Virus record (IMG/VR): IMGVR_UViG_3300047312_000028
Coordinates: 1 to 64,000 of that record
Reading direction: 5' to 3' (one strand)
Origin: a virus
Length of the DNA: 64,000 nt
The position numbers and the translations under genes were made by a program. Below the pieces are notes generated by a model. That model was not told the DNA's origin. It saw only the letters and a list, made by a program, of their open reading frames with translations, and did not search any database. Positions 24,456 to 29,979 of the stretch are shown here, piece after piece (positions within the stretch are counted from its first letter, which is position 1; every line of letters starts with the position of its first letter).

Positions 24456-24530
24456 GCCCGCTAAGAATAGATAGCGATTTGGCTGTTTTGTAAGCAGCAG
24501 AGGTCGGCGCAAGTCCGACAGTGGGCTCCA
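24456..24530 (+). tRNA. tRNA-Thr(TGT)
   Basis: Acceptor GCCCGCT/AGTGGGC, loop TTTGTAA, T-loop CGCAAGT (G55), AG at 18-19, CCA encoded. Confidence 0.9.
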
Positions 24531-24540
24531 GTTTTTCCGA

Positions 24541-24640
24541 TTTGAAGTTATTCTAGATATACTTCAATAAGGGGACATGTTTGCGGGGTTAACATGTAAA
24601 ATAACCCCGACATTTTCTAGTTTCTATGGAGACTAGATCA
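24541..24640 (+). other. Hairpin-rich spacer with two mutually exclusive stems
   Basis: GAAGT/ACTTC (24544, 24561). ACATGTT/AACATGT (24575, 24591) competes with CGGGGTTA/TAACCCCG (24584, 24602). TCTAGT/ACTAGA (24616, 24632). Looks like a switchable spacer or degenerate RNA gene. Confidence 0.4.
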
Positions 24641-24643
24641 GAT

Positions 24644-24718
24644 GTGGTCGTAGCTTAAGCAGTAAAGCGCCTGTCTGTGGAACAGGTTAAGTGAGTGCAA
24701 GTCTCACCGATCACCCCA
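24644..24718 (+). tRNA. tRNA-His(GTG)
   Basis: Acceptor GTGGTCG/CGATCAC, C73, loop CTGTGGA, T-loop TGCAAGT (G55), AG at 18-19. The base before G1 is T, so the G-1 typical of bacterial tRNA-His is not encoded. Confidence 0.85.
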
Positions 24719-24723
24719 CGGCG

Positions 24724-24936
24724 CCGCCAGCCGGACCTCTAAGAGCAATCCGGTTCCTCACAAGGAATAAATGGCGGGATTGATGCAGTAGAGTTCCTGG
24801 GTGGGGCATGTTTTTGTTTTTTCGAGCGTGACCGAAAGGTCACACCAAGCCCCTTACTTGGTGGCCGAGAAAGTGAATCGGCGTCGGTCATGTATCGACG
24901 GGTTTACTTTAGAGTTCTGGGTGGGGGATTGATTTT
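24724..24936 (+). ncRNA. Two consecutive structured RNAs sharing a 3' motif
   Basis: First: CCGCCA/TGGCGG encloses AGCCGGA/TCCGGTT and TTCCT/AGGAA, then TAGAGTTCCTGGGTGGGG (24789) and a T-rich tract. Second: four consecutive hairpins (GTGACC-GAAA-GGTCAC, CACCAAG/CTTGGTG, GCCGA/TCGGC, GTCG/CGAC), then TAGAGTTCTGGGTGGGG (24910). No coding frame; no RNA family recognised. Confidence 0.5.
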
Positions 24937-25010
24937 GGGTCCTAGGTGTTGAAGGAGCACTCGCGGTTTGCATCCGCGCGGGGAGGGAGCATTACCCTCA
25001 GGATCCACCA
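24937..25010 (+). tRNA. tRNA-Ala(TGC)
   Basis: Acceptor GGGTCCT/AGGATCC, loop TTTGCAT, T-stem GAGGG/CCCTC with loop AGCATTA (G55), AG at 18-19. Confidence 0.85.
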
Positions 25011-25026
25011 GTTCAGTAGAGATGAA

Positions 25027-25101
25027 GGGCCTTTAGTATATTCAGGAATACACCGTCCTCGCACGACGGAGCGCCGAGAGCGAAGCTCGGAAGGTCCACC
25101 A
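25027..25101 (+). tRNA. tRNA-Ala(CGC)
   Basis: Acceptor GGGCCTT/AAGGTCC, loop CTCGCAC, T-loop AGCGAAG (G55), AG at 18-19. Confidence 0.85.
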
Positions 25102-25175
25102 CTTGCTCCCGCACAACCGCTATGGTGGTGTCTCTAGAGCCAGCTAGAGTTAGAGAGCGGGTCATTAAGAATTAT

Positions 25176-25250
25176 CTAGGTGTGGGTCAATGGAAGACCA
25201 CCCCGTTTGGGGCGGGGACCATGCAGGTTCGAGTCCTGTCACCTAGACCA
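25176..25250 (+). tRNA. tRNA-Pro(TGG)
   Basis: Acceptor CTAGGTG/CACCTAG, C1-G72 and A73 as in Pro tRNAs, loop TTTGGGG, T-loop TTCGAGT, GG in the D-loop. The 74 nt before it (25102-25175) hold hairpins but no gene. Confidence 0.9.
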
Positions 25251-25319
25251 GCAACTCGGCAACAACCTCGACGGAGGCGCCTTCACGGTTGGGTGAAGTT
25301 AGAGAGCCGGCTAAGAGCA

Positions 25320-25384
25320 GCGGAAGGTGTGAGTTCGATTCTCACATGACCGACGGGTCATTAGTTTAATGGCAGAACGTCCGC
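25320..25384 (+). tRNA. Circularly permuted tRNA candidate
   Basis: 3' half first: GCGGA (25320), variable loop AGGT, T-arm GTGAG-TTCGATT-CTCAC, acceptor strand ATGACC. A 4-nt linker GACG follows. Then the 5' half: GGTCAT (25356), TA, D-arm GTTT-AATGGCA-GAAC, G26 and TCCGC (25380). TCCGC pairs with GCGGA and GGTCAT with ATGACC, so all four arms form only if the gene is read as permuted at the anticodon loop. Anticodon not deducible. Confidence 0.65.
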
Positions 25385-25394
25385 GTCGAAATAC

Positions 25395-25469
25395 GCTCCC
25401 ATCGAATAGTGGCTAGTTCGCCTGCCTTTCAAGCAGGAAAAGAGAGATCGATACTCTCTGGGAGCACCA
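25395..25469 (+). tRNA. tRNA-Glu(TTC)
   Basis: Acceptor GCTCCCA/TGGGAGC, stem CCTGC/GCAGG, loop CTTTCAA, T-loop ATCGATA, GG in the D-loop. Confidence 0.9.
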
Positions 25470-25488
25470 GTTCACAGGAGACTTTATC

Positions 25489-25716
25489 ATGAAGAAAGCG
25501 AAAGATTATAATTACGAGAGCGACATTATCACCACTCCCGATCCGATTTATCGCATTGGGCAGGTAGTGAAGATTCAAGAGAATTGGTTCGATGTGTTTA
25601 GAGTGCAGTATGTTGTATGGAACACATTGAAGTCTTCGTGGTCATATGCGTTAGTAAGTTCACATGTAAATATAAGTGGTATTCTTGAGAACCACATTCG
25701 ACCAATAAACATGTAG
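25489..25716 (+). CDS. Unknown small protein
   Basis: 75 aa, beta-rich with a basic N-terminus (YRIGQVVKIQENWFDVFRVQ), SH3/KOW-like by pattern. The last base of its TAG is the first base of the following tRNA. Confidence 0.6.
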   Translation: MKKAKDYNYESDIITTPDPIYRIGQVVKIQENWFDVFRVQYVVWNTLKSSWSYALVSSHVNISGILENHIRPINM

Positions 25717-25793
25717 CCATTGTGAAGGGAATTGGCATACCTATTCGTTCGAGAAGCGAATGTTTGGGAGTTCGAGTCTCCCCAATGGCACCA
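25716..25793 (+). tRNA. tRNA-Leu(GAG)
   Basis: Acceptor GCCATTG/CAATGGC, A73, stem TTCGT/GCGAA, loop TCGAGAA, so C33. Variable loop only 5 nt (TGTTT), unusual for Leu. Same D-arm as the other three Leu genes. Confidence 0.8.
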
Positions 25794-25800
25794 GGAAGGA

Positions 25801-25876
25801 GTGTATATCGGCGACTGACATATCTGGCGCGAAAAGCTGTGATTATACACGGTCACAGAGTCAGTGCGGTATACAC
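25801..25876 (+). ncRNA. tRNA-sized rod-like RNA
   Basis: Nested stems GTGTATA/TATACAC, ACTGAC/GTCAGT and CTGTGA/TCACAG enclose a 10-nt loop. Sits in a tRNA slot but has no D/T-arm motifs or CCA. Confidence 0.4.
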
Positions 25877-25887
25877 AAGAAATTATC

Positions 25888-26220
25888 ATGATAGAACGTG
25901 GCGATAAATTATACGTTGTGACTCGGGAAGATTTGTCCCCTGGCTATCAGGCTGTACAAAGTATCCATGCAGCACAAGAATTCGCGTATCAGTTTCCTAC
26001 ACTCTTCAAAGAGTGGCATGAACGATCAAACTTTCTTGGATTGTTGTCTGTTAAGAACGAAAAAGAATTAAGAAGTTTAGCGATTAGAGCGGCAAATCGA
26101 AGGTTGGCAGTCGCTATGTTTTACGAACCTGATATTGATTGGAAGTTAACCGCGATTGCGATTGAAGCGGGAAGCAAATCAGCAACGTTGTGCAAGAGAA
26201 TTCGATTAGCATTAAGCTAA
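25888..26220 (+). CDS. Peptidyl-tRNA hydrolase 2-like protein
   Basis: 110 aa from ATG 25888. LYVVTREDLSPGYQAVQSIHAA resembles the Pth2 N-terminus (strand, R-x-DL-x-x-G-x-x-A-x-Q-x-x-HA), and the rest matches the family size of 115-120 aa. Pth2 frees tRNA from stalled peptidyl-tRNA. It lies inside the tRNA array, consistent with tRNA recycling. Assignment from pattern only. Confidence 0.6.
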   Translation: MIERGDKLYVVTREDLSPGYQAVQSIHAAQEFAYQFPTLFKEWHERSNFLGLLSVKNEKELRSLAIRAANRRLAVAMFYEPDIDWKLTAIAIEAGSKSATLCKRIRLALS

Positions 26221-26225
26221 GTTAT

Positions 26226-26303
26226 AGCAGGGTAGACTGGAGAGACCAGCATGGGCCTCATAAGCCTATCGACAGTAGGCGCACTACCTACTCCCCGCTA
26301 CCA
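26226..26303 (+). tRNA. tRNA-Met(CAT)
   Basis: Acceptor AGCAGGG/CCCCGCT with one mismatch, loop CTCATAA, T-loop CGCACTA (G55), D-loop AGAGA. Initiator or elongator not decided. Confidence 0.75.
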
Positions 26304-26308
26304 GTTAC

Positions 26309-26382
26309 GCCGGTACAGTCTGGGATACTCAGATGCTTTCATAAGGCATTCTGTGAGGGTTCGATTCCCTCTATCGGCACCA
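26309..26382 (+). tRNA. tRNA with CAT anticodon (Met or Ile2)
   Basis: Acceptor GCCGGTA/TATCGGC, stem ATGCT/GGCAT, loop TTCATAA, T-loop TTCGATT. Could be elongator Met or a lysidine-modified Ile tRNA. Confidence 0.85.
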
Positions 26383-26388
26383 GTGAAA

Positions 26389-26466
26389 GCCGTTGTGAAG
26401 GGAATTGGCATACCTACTACGCTTAGAACGTAGTGCTTAGGAGTTCGAGTCTCCTCAACGGCACCA
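26389..26466 (+). tRNA. tRNA-Leu(TAG)
   Basis: Acceptor GCCGTTG/CAACGGC, stem CTACG/CGTAG, loop CTTAGAA, 5-nt variable loop TGCTT, T-loop TTCGAGT. Confidence 0.85.
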
Positions 26467-26549
26467 GTTATCCGAGGCCCCTCAATTACTGAGACACCGA
26501 GGGGATAATGAAGGTGTGGAGTTAGTAACGCTTTCACTCGATGTTTTTT

Positions 26550-26639
26550 GCACCTGACCCTTGATAGGGAGAGCGGTTTTATAAGCCGGTCGCACTAGAT
26601 CAGTGCCTTGACTGGGTTTGATTCCCAGCAGGTGTACCA
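26550..26639 (+). tRNA. Type II tRNA, anticodon probably TAT (Ile?)
   Basis: Acceptor GCACCTG/CAGGTGT, loop TTTATAA flanked by a 4-bp stem, long variable arm GCACT/AGTGC. T-loop TTTGATT (U56) with GA in the D-loop. A long arm with this anticodon is odd; identity uncertain. The 83 nt before it contain TTATCC/GGATAA and CCTC/GAGG hairpins but no gene. Confidence 0.6.
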
Positions 26640-26724
26640 GTAGACTATATTATGCTGAAACAAAGAAATTCAAGAATGCAAGGAAATGTTGGTAAGAAAG
26701 GTTATGGAGAGTTTTTGATTTGAC

Positions 26725-26808
26725 GCATGTGTAGTCCCGTACGGCGCGGGGGCCGCCTGTAAAGCGGTTGCTAATACCCAGTAGGTTCGATTCCTACCAT
26801 ATGCACCA
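26725..26808 (+). tRNA. tRNA-Tyr(GTA)
   Basis: Acceptor GCATGTG/CATATGC, loop CTGTAAA, extended variable region, T-loop TTCGATT, GG in the D-loop. Confidence 0.9.
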
Positions 26809-26822
26809 GTTAAGGAGTTTTC

Positions 26823-26960
26823 ATGGGAAGAGTCTACAGGCGCAAACGAAGAAGTTGTCCGATGTGCAAGCCTAATAAGACTGGACAAGAACCCAGATGG
26901 ACTCCTCAAGAGTATCAGAAGATTAAGCAGATGGAAAAGGAAGCCAGAGAAGAGAAATAA
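26823..26960 (+). CDS. Small basic Zn-knuckle-like protein
   Basis: 45 aa: RKRRSCPMCKPNK then a helical Lys/Glu tail. AAGGAG upstream. Single CxxC pair; role unknown. Confidence 0.6.
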   Translation: MGRVYRRKRRSCPMCKPNKTGQEPRWTPQEYQKIKQMEKEAREEK

Positions 26961-26962
26961 TT

Positions 26963-27038
26963 GCGCCTGGAGTCTGTAAGATGGACGCTTGATTGTCAAT
27001 CAAGAATGAAGCGGGAGCATTACCCGTCGGGCGCGCCA
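26963..27038 (+). tRNA. tRNA-Asp(GTC)
   Basis: Acceptor GCGCCTG/CGGGCGC, G73, stem CTTGA/TCAAG, loop TTGTCAA, T-loop AGCATTA (G55), AG at 18-19. Confidence 0.9.
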
Positions 27039-27044
27039 GTATAT

Positions 27045-27121
27045 GTTGCGGTAACCAAGAGGCCTAAGGTGACTGCCTGCAAAGCAGTTCTTCGTGGGTT
27101 CGACTCCCACCCGCAACTCCA
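27045..27121 (+). tRNA. tRNA-Cys(GCA)
   Basis: Acceptor GTTGCGG/CCGCAAC, T73, stem ACTGC/GCAGT, loop CTGCAAA, T-loop TTCGACT. Confidence 0.9.
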
Positions 27122-27125
27122 GTTT

Positions 27126-27212
27126 GGAAGAGGACCAGTGCAGGGTAGCTGAACCGGTTGCTAACCGGATTGAGGGTAACACCTTGGGGTTCGAGTCCTC
27201 CCTCTTCCGCCA
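27126..27212 (+). tRNA. tRNA-Ser(GCT)
   Basis: Acceptor GGAAGAG/CTCTTCC, G73, loop TTGCTAA, long variable arm, T-loop TTCGAGT, GG in the D-loop. Confidence 0.9.
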
Positions 27213-27216
27213 GTTT

Positions 27217-27276
27217 GCTAGAGGTCAGTACGTGCAGGAGAAGCGGAAGCGGGACCAAAGGAACGCTACCTCTAGC
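27217..27276 (+). ncRNA. tRNA-like RNA without T-arm
   Basis: 60 nt closed by GCTAGAG/CTCTAGC, with an inner AGCG/CGCT. No CCA, anticodon or T-arm. It lies between two tRNA-Ser genes. Confidence 0.35.
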
Positions 27277-27284
27277 ATGAGTTT

Positions 27285-27371
27285 GGAGAGTGAACAGTGC
27301 AGGGTAACTGAACCGTCTCGAAAGCGGATTGAGGGTAACACTTTGGGGTTCGAGTCCTCCGCTCTCCGCCA
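27285..27371 (+). tRNA. tRNA-Ser(CGA)
   Basis: Acceptor GGAGAGT/GCTCTCC, loop CTCGAAA, long variable arm nearly identical to Ser(GCT), T-loop TTCGAGT. Confidence 0.9.
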
Positions 27372-27380
27372 GTAATATAT

Positions 27381-27488
27381 CGGAGGGTAGCTCAACTCTA
27401 GAGCACTAGCCATGGGGAAGATCATGCTTAAACACCATGCTCCCCTATGTGGTTGGTTATGGTGGTGAAAATCCATCCTCTCTGACCA
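27381..27488 (+). tRNA. tRNA-Pro(GGG) with 32-nt intron-like insert
   Basis: 108 nt. Acceptor CGGAGGG/CCTCTCTG region, A73, D-arm GCTC/GAGC, anticodon stem TAGCC (27407-27411) and GGTTG (27451-27455), T-arm with loop TGAAAAT. Between the stem halves lie 39 nt instead of 7: ATGGGGA then about 32 nt (27419-27450). GGGGA/TCCCC and CATG/CATG pair inside the insert, leaving bulges on opposite strands as in archaeal bulge-helix-bulge introns. Removing the insert gives loop ATGGGGA. Confidence 0.65.
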
Positions 27489-27497
27489 GAACGTTTT

Positions 27498-27573
27498 CGG
27501 AGGATCGTTCAATTCTAGGACACCACCCACATGTGGGGTGGAAATGTTGGTGCAAATCCAGCTTCTCTGACCA
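27498..27573 (+). tRNA. Pro-like tRNA with unclear anticodon
   Basis: 76 nt. Acceptor CGGAGGA/TTCTCTG and A73 resemble tRNA-Pro(GGG). Stem CACCC/GGGTG leaves loop ACATGTG (C33, formal anticodon ATG), within a perfect palindrome CCCACATGTGGG. T-loop TGCAAAT (G55). Functional identity unknown. Confidence 0.6.
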
Positions 27574-27577
27574 ATTT

Positions 27578-27667
27578 GGAGGTGTGACAGAGCCCGGCCT
27601 ATTGTGCCCCGTTGGAAACGGGTGCGATGTAACAGTCACAGAGGTTCAAATCCTCTCACCTCCGCCA
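27578..27667 (+). tRNA. tRNA-Ser(GGA)
   Basis: Acceptor GGAGGTG/CACCTCC, G73, loop TTGGAAA, long variable arm, T-loop TTCAAAT, GG in the D-loop. Confidence 0.9.
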
Positions 27668-27678
27668 GTAAGGAAGTA

Positions 27679-27768
27679 ATGAGTTTGAAACAAGTGCTCT
27701 TGTTTTTCGGAGCCGCAGTTCTCATGGGAATTGTACTTGCGATAACAGAGATTCTGAAAATGCAATAA
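27679..27768 (+). CDS. Small membrane protein
   Basis: 29 aa; one transmembrane helix. AAGGAAG upstream. Lies between two tRNA-Ser genes. Confidence 0.45.
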   Translation: MSLKQVLLFFGAAVLMGIVLAITEILKMQ

Positions 27769-27769
27769 T

Positions 27770-27857
27770 GGAGAGCGAATCGTAGAAGCCGCGAACCCGT
27801 TTTGAAAGCGGTGGGACGTGTCAAAGCGTTGGGGTGCAAGTCCTCCGCTCTCCGCCA
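27770..27857 (+). tRNA. tRNA-Ser(TGA)
   Basis: Acceptor GGAGAGC/GCTCTCC, loop TTTGAAA, long variable arm, T-loop TGCAAGT (G55) with AG in the D-loop, unlike the other three Ser tRNAs. Confidence 0.9.
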
Positions 27858-27859
27858 GC

Positions 27860-27965
27860 TTGTGCCGTATGCCGACGGGCATCGAACACTTTGGTTGAGC
27901 GTCAGGTTCTTGCTAGCAGGGAATCTGATAGACGCCAGAGGGAAGTGTTGCTACACACGGCACAA
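27860..27965 (+). ncRNA. Candidate multi-branched RNA
   Basis: Closed by a perfect 9-bp stem TTGTGCCGT/ACGGCACAA. Inside: TGCC-GACG-GGCA and AACACTT/AAGTGTT (27885, 27943) with GCGTC/GACGC nested. 106 nt, no recognised family. Confidence 0.5.
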
Positions 27966-27987
27966 TGTTTTCGCTAGAGGAGTTATT

Positions 27988-28443
27988 ATGGAGATCGTGA
28001 TTCTTTCGAGATCGTGGTTTGAGGATCGTCAACGGTTCCCTATTAAGGCAACCGATATGATTATCTCAGTAGTGACACCAGGATTCTCGTATCCGAGATT
28101 GTTCGATCCCCAATTGATTGGGGTGCCTAGGTTAACTCTTGAATTCTATGATGTAATGAGATTTGAAGAGTCCGGCGATCAGATTTTTGCTCCGATCAGT
28201 GAAGAACAAGCGACTAAGATTGTTGATTTTGTGCTTGACTATTTCACCAGGTCTGATAGAATGGTGATACATTGTGATGCAGGAGAGTCCAGGTCACCAG
28301 GCGTAGCGATTGGGTTAGCTCGGTATTTTGAGTTCTCAAGTGAGAATCGATTACGAGACCTGTATCCGAGATTCAACTTGACGGTAGCGAAGACGATTTG
28401 GAAAGATTGTCAGAAGCGCAGTATGAGTGAAATCACAATATAA
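27988..28443 (+). CDS. Dual-specificity/tyrosine phosphatase-like protein
   Basis: 151 aa from ATG 27988 (AGAGGAG upstream). MVIHCDAGESRSPGVAIGLA contains the C-x5-R phosphatase signature (HCDAGESRS). The substrate may be protein, lipid or RNA 5'-phosphate. The stop lies next to the tmRNA gene. Confidence 0.75.
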   Translation: MEIVILSRSWFEDRQRFPIKATDMIISVVTPGFSYPRLFDPQLIGVPRLTLEFYDVMRFEESGDQIFAPISEEQATKIVDFVLDYFTRSDRMVIHCDAGESRSPGVAIGLARYFEFSSENRLRDLYPRFNLTVAKTIWKDCQKRSMSEITI

Positions 28444-28444
28444 T

Positions 28445-28796
28445 GGGGGTGACCAGCATCGACAGAGAAAACTAGAGAAGATCAGTTCATGCCAGGGAAT
28501 AGGACCCTGTAAAAACTTATAAAACACGAAGCGTCGAACAACCTCAAAGGGAGTTTGCCCTAGCCGCATAAGTGCGACTCGTTGAACCGCCTAAGCTTGT
28601 ATAGCGGGGAAGCGTCATATCACAAGCTAGCTGGCTCGGTTGAGTGGGTGGTGATAGACCGAAGCGCGAAAACATAACCACTGACTTCTGGAAGGTGTTG
28701 TCGTTCCCTCTTCCAGTCGCAAGCTGAACGACTAGCATGGAATACTACTTCAACAGTATCTTTGGACCGGAGTTGCAATACTCCGCACCTCCACCA
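28445..28796 (+). ncRNA. ssrA: Transfer-messenger RNA (tmRNA)
   Basis: 352 nt. The ends form the tRNA-like domain: GGGGGTG pairs with CACCTCC, followed by ACCA. A reading frame ends GAG TTT GCC CTA GCC GCA TAA (28551-28571), encoding the typical EFALAA tag end; resume codon perhaps GAA at 28536, giving EQPQREFALAA. The D-loop reads CAGCATCGAC where bacterial tmRNAs have GG, and the T-loop contains TGC, matching the A18/G55 tRNA variant. Host SmpB would be needed. Confidence 0.9.
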
Positions 28797-28810
28797 GTGA
28801 AAGAGTTATG

Positions 28811-28883
28811 GCCCTGTAGTATAACAGAAATACGGCTGGCTTTGAACCAGCAGTCCAAGGGGCGGCACCTTGCGGGGCTACCA
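28811..28883 (+). tRNA. tRNA-Gln(TTG)
   Basis: Acceptor GGCCCTG/CGGGGCT, stem GCTGG/CCAGC, loop CTTTGAA, T-loop GGCGGCA (G55), AG at 18-19. Confidence 0.85.
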
Positions 28884-28894
28884 TTTAGGAGAGT

Positions 28895-29401
28895 ATGAGA
28901 GTTTTTGTGACAGCCGATACACATTTTAGTCATGCAGGCATCTGTAAGTTCTTGAATGACGATGGATCGAAGTTGAGACCCTGGGATGATCCCGCTGAGA
29001 TGGACGAAGAGATGGTAAAGCGTTGGAACGAGACCGTCCGCCCCATTGATAAAGTCTATCACCTGGGAGATGTAGTTATCAATCGTCGAGCATTGCCATT
29101 GCTGAATCGATTGAACGGGGACAAAGTTTTGATTCGTGGCAATCATGACATTTTCAAGTTGAATGATTATCTGAAGTATTTTCGAGACGTGCGCAGCTAT
29201 CATGTGTTTGATAGGTTGATTTTTTCACATATCCCTATCCATCCTGAGAGTAAGGGACGTTTCATTGGGAATGTGCATGGACATACGCACGTAAGAAGCC
29301 TGAAAGATCCATGGTATCAGTGCGTGTGTGTTGAGCAAACAGACTATCGACCGATTGCCGTAGAAGAGATTTTGAAGAGAGTTAAAGTTATTGGGGATTA
29401 G
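28895..29401 (+). CDS. Calcineurin-like metallophosphoesterase
   Basis: 168 aa. TADTHFSH, HLGDVV, RGNHD and GHTH are the metal-binding motifs of this family in order. Common in phages; substrate unknown. Its TAG is formed by positions 8-10 of the next tRNA. Confidence 0.85.
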   Translation: MRVFVTADTHFSHAGICKFLNDDGSKLRPWDDPAEMDEEMVKRWNETVRPIDKVYHLGDVVINRRALPLLNRLNGDKVLIRGNHDIFKLNDYLKYFRDVRSYHVFDRLIFSHIPIHPESKGRFIGNVHGHTHVRSLKDPWYQCVCVEQTDYRPIAVEEILKRVKVIGD

Positions 29402-29465
29402 CAAAACGGCCATGCAGCGGACTCTGAATCCGCCTAACAAGGTTCAACTCCTTGATCCCCAGCCA
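29392..29465 (+). tRNA. tRNA-Gln(CTG)
   Basis: Acceptor TGGGGAT/ATCCCCA, G73, stem GCGGA/TCCGC, loop CTCTGAA, T-loop TTCAACT, GG in the D-loop. Overlaps the upstream gene by 10 nt. Confidence 0.9.
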
Positions 29466-29488
29466 GTACATAAGTTGTAGGAGATTAT

Positions 29489-29566
29489 TCCGGTCGAGCC
29501 ATCAGGGTGAGGGCGCCCGCCTGTTAAGCGGGAACAAGTCACGTTCGATCCGTGAGACCGGAGCCA
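29489..29566 (+). tRNA. tRNA-Asn(GTT)
   Basis: Acceptor TCCGGTC/GACCGGA, stem CCCGC/GCGGG, loop CTGTTAA, T-loop TTCGATC, GG in the D-loop. Confidence 0.9.
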
Positions 29567-29570
29567 GTTT

Positions 29571-29644
29571 GCCCCAATAGCTCAATAGAAGAGCGGTCGG
29601 CTGAAGACCGACACACCGTGGTGCGATTCCACGTTGGGGCGCCA
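29571..29644 (+). tRNA. tRNA-Phe(GAA)
   Basis: Acceptor GCCCCAA/TTGGGGC, stem GTCGG/CCGAC, loop CTGAAGA, T-loop TGCGATT (G55), AG at 18-19. Confidence 0.9.
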
Positions 29645-29648
29645 GTAT

Positions 29649-29723
29649 GCGGTCGTGGCAGAATAGCTATGCACCTCGTTGCCAACGAGGACGAAGTGGG
29701 CGCAAGTCCCATCGACCGCTCCA
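29649..29723 (+). tRNA. tRNA-Gly(GCC)
   Basis: Acceptor GCGGTCG/CGACCGC, T73, stem CCTCG/CGAGG, loop TTGCCAA, T-loop CGCAAGT (G55), AG at 18-19. Confidence 0.9.
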
Positions 29724-29871
29724 GTGTCGTGTCGCAGATAGAAGTGAGTGGCCACCTTCTACAAACTCCGCCGCCAGTGCGGAGATTGCAGTTTAGCGGA
29801 GGTACCCCGCGGGAACACTAACTGAACGCACCAGGAGCCCTTGGCCGAGGATCCTGGCCTGTGAAATCCTG
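29724..29871 (+). other. Structured spacer in the tRNA array
   Basis: TAGAAG/CTTCTA, CTCCGC/GCGGAG and a CCCGCGGG palindrome lie within weak closing bases, followed by CCAGGA/TCCTGG. No tRNA or protein gene; possibly one or two structured RNAs. Confidence 0.35.
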
Positions 29872-29887
29872 TGACATGCTTAAATAT

Positions 29888-29963
29888 GCGGGTCTAGTGT
29901 TCAACAGCAGCACCACTGGCTTCCAACCAGTTAGTACGAGTGCAATTCTCGTGACCCGCTCCA
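29888..29963 (+). tRNA. tRNA-Gly(TCC)
   Basis: Acceptor GCGGGTC/GACCCGC, stem ACTGG/CCAGT, loop CTTCCAA, T-loop TGCAATT (G55), AG at 18-19. Confidence 0.9.
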
Positions 29964-29979
29964 GTAACTATGAGGTCAT

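Noticed and set aside
25102-25175. Possible extra tRNA between Ala(CGC) and Pro(TGG)
   Set aside because: CTCTAG/CTAGAG and CCCGC/GCGGG pairs and a D-arm-like stretch exist, but no T-arm or CCA, and no permuted reading closes it.
25281-25352. Linear tRNA reading of the region holding the permuted 3' half
   Set aside because: The linear fold has a broken anticodon stem, no D-stem and no CCA, while the permuted reading pairs all arms perfectly.
26652-26723. 23-codon basic frame before tRNA-Tyr
   Set aside because: No ribosome site and too short to support without expression data.
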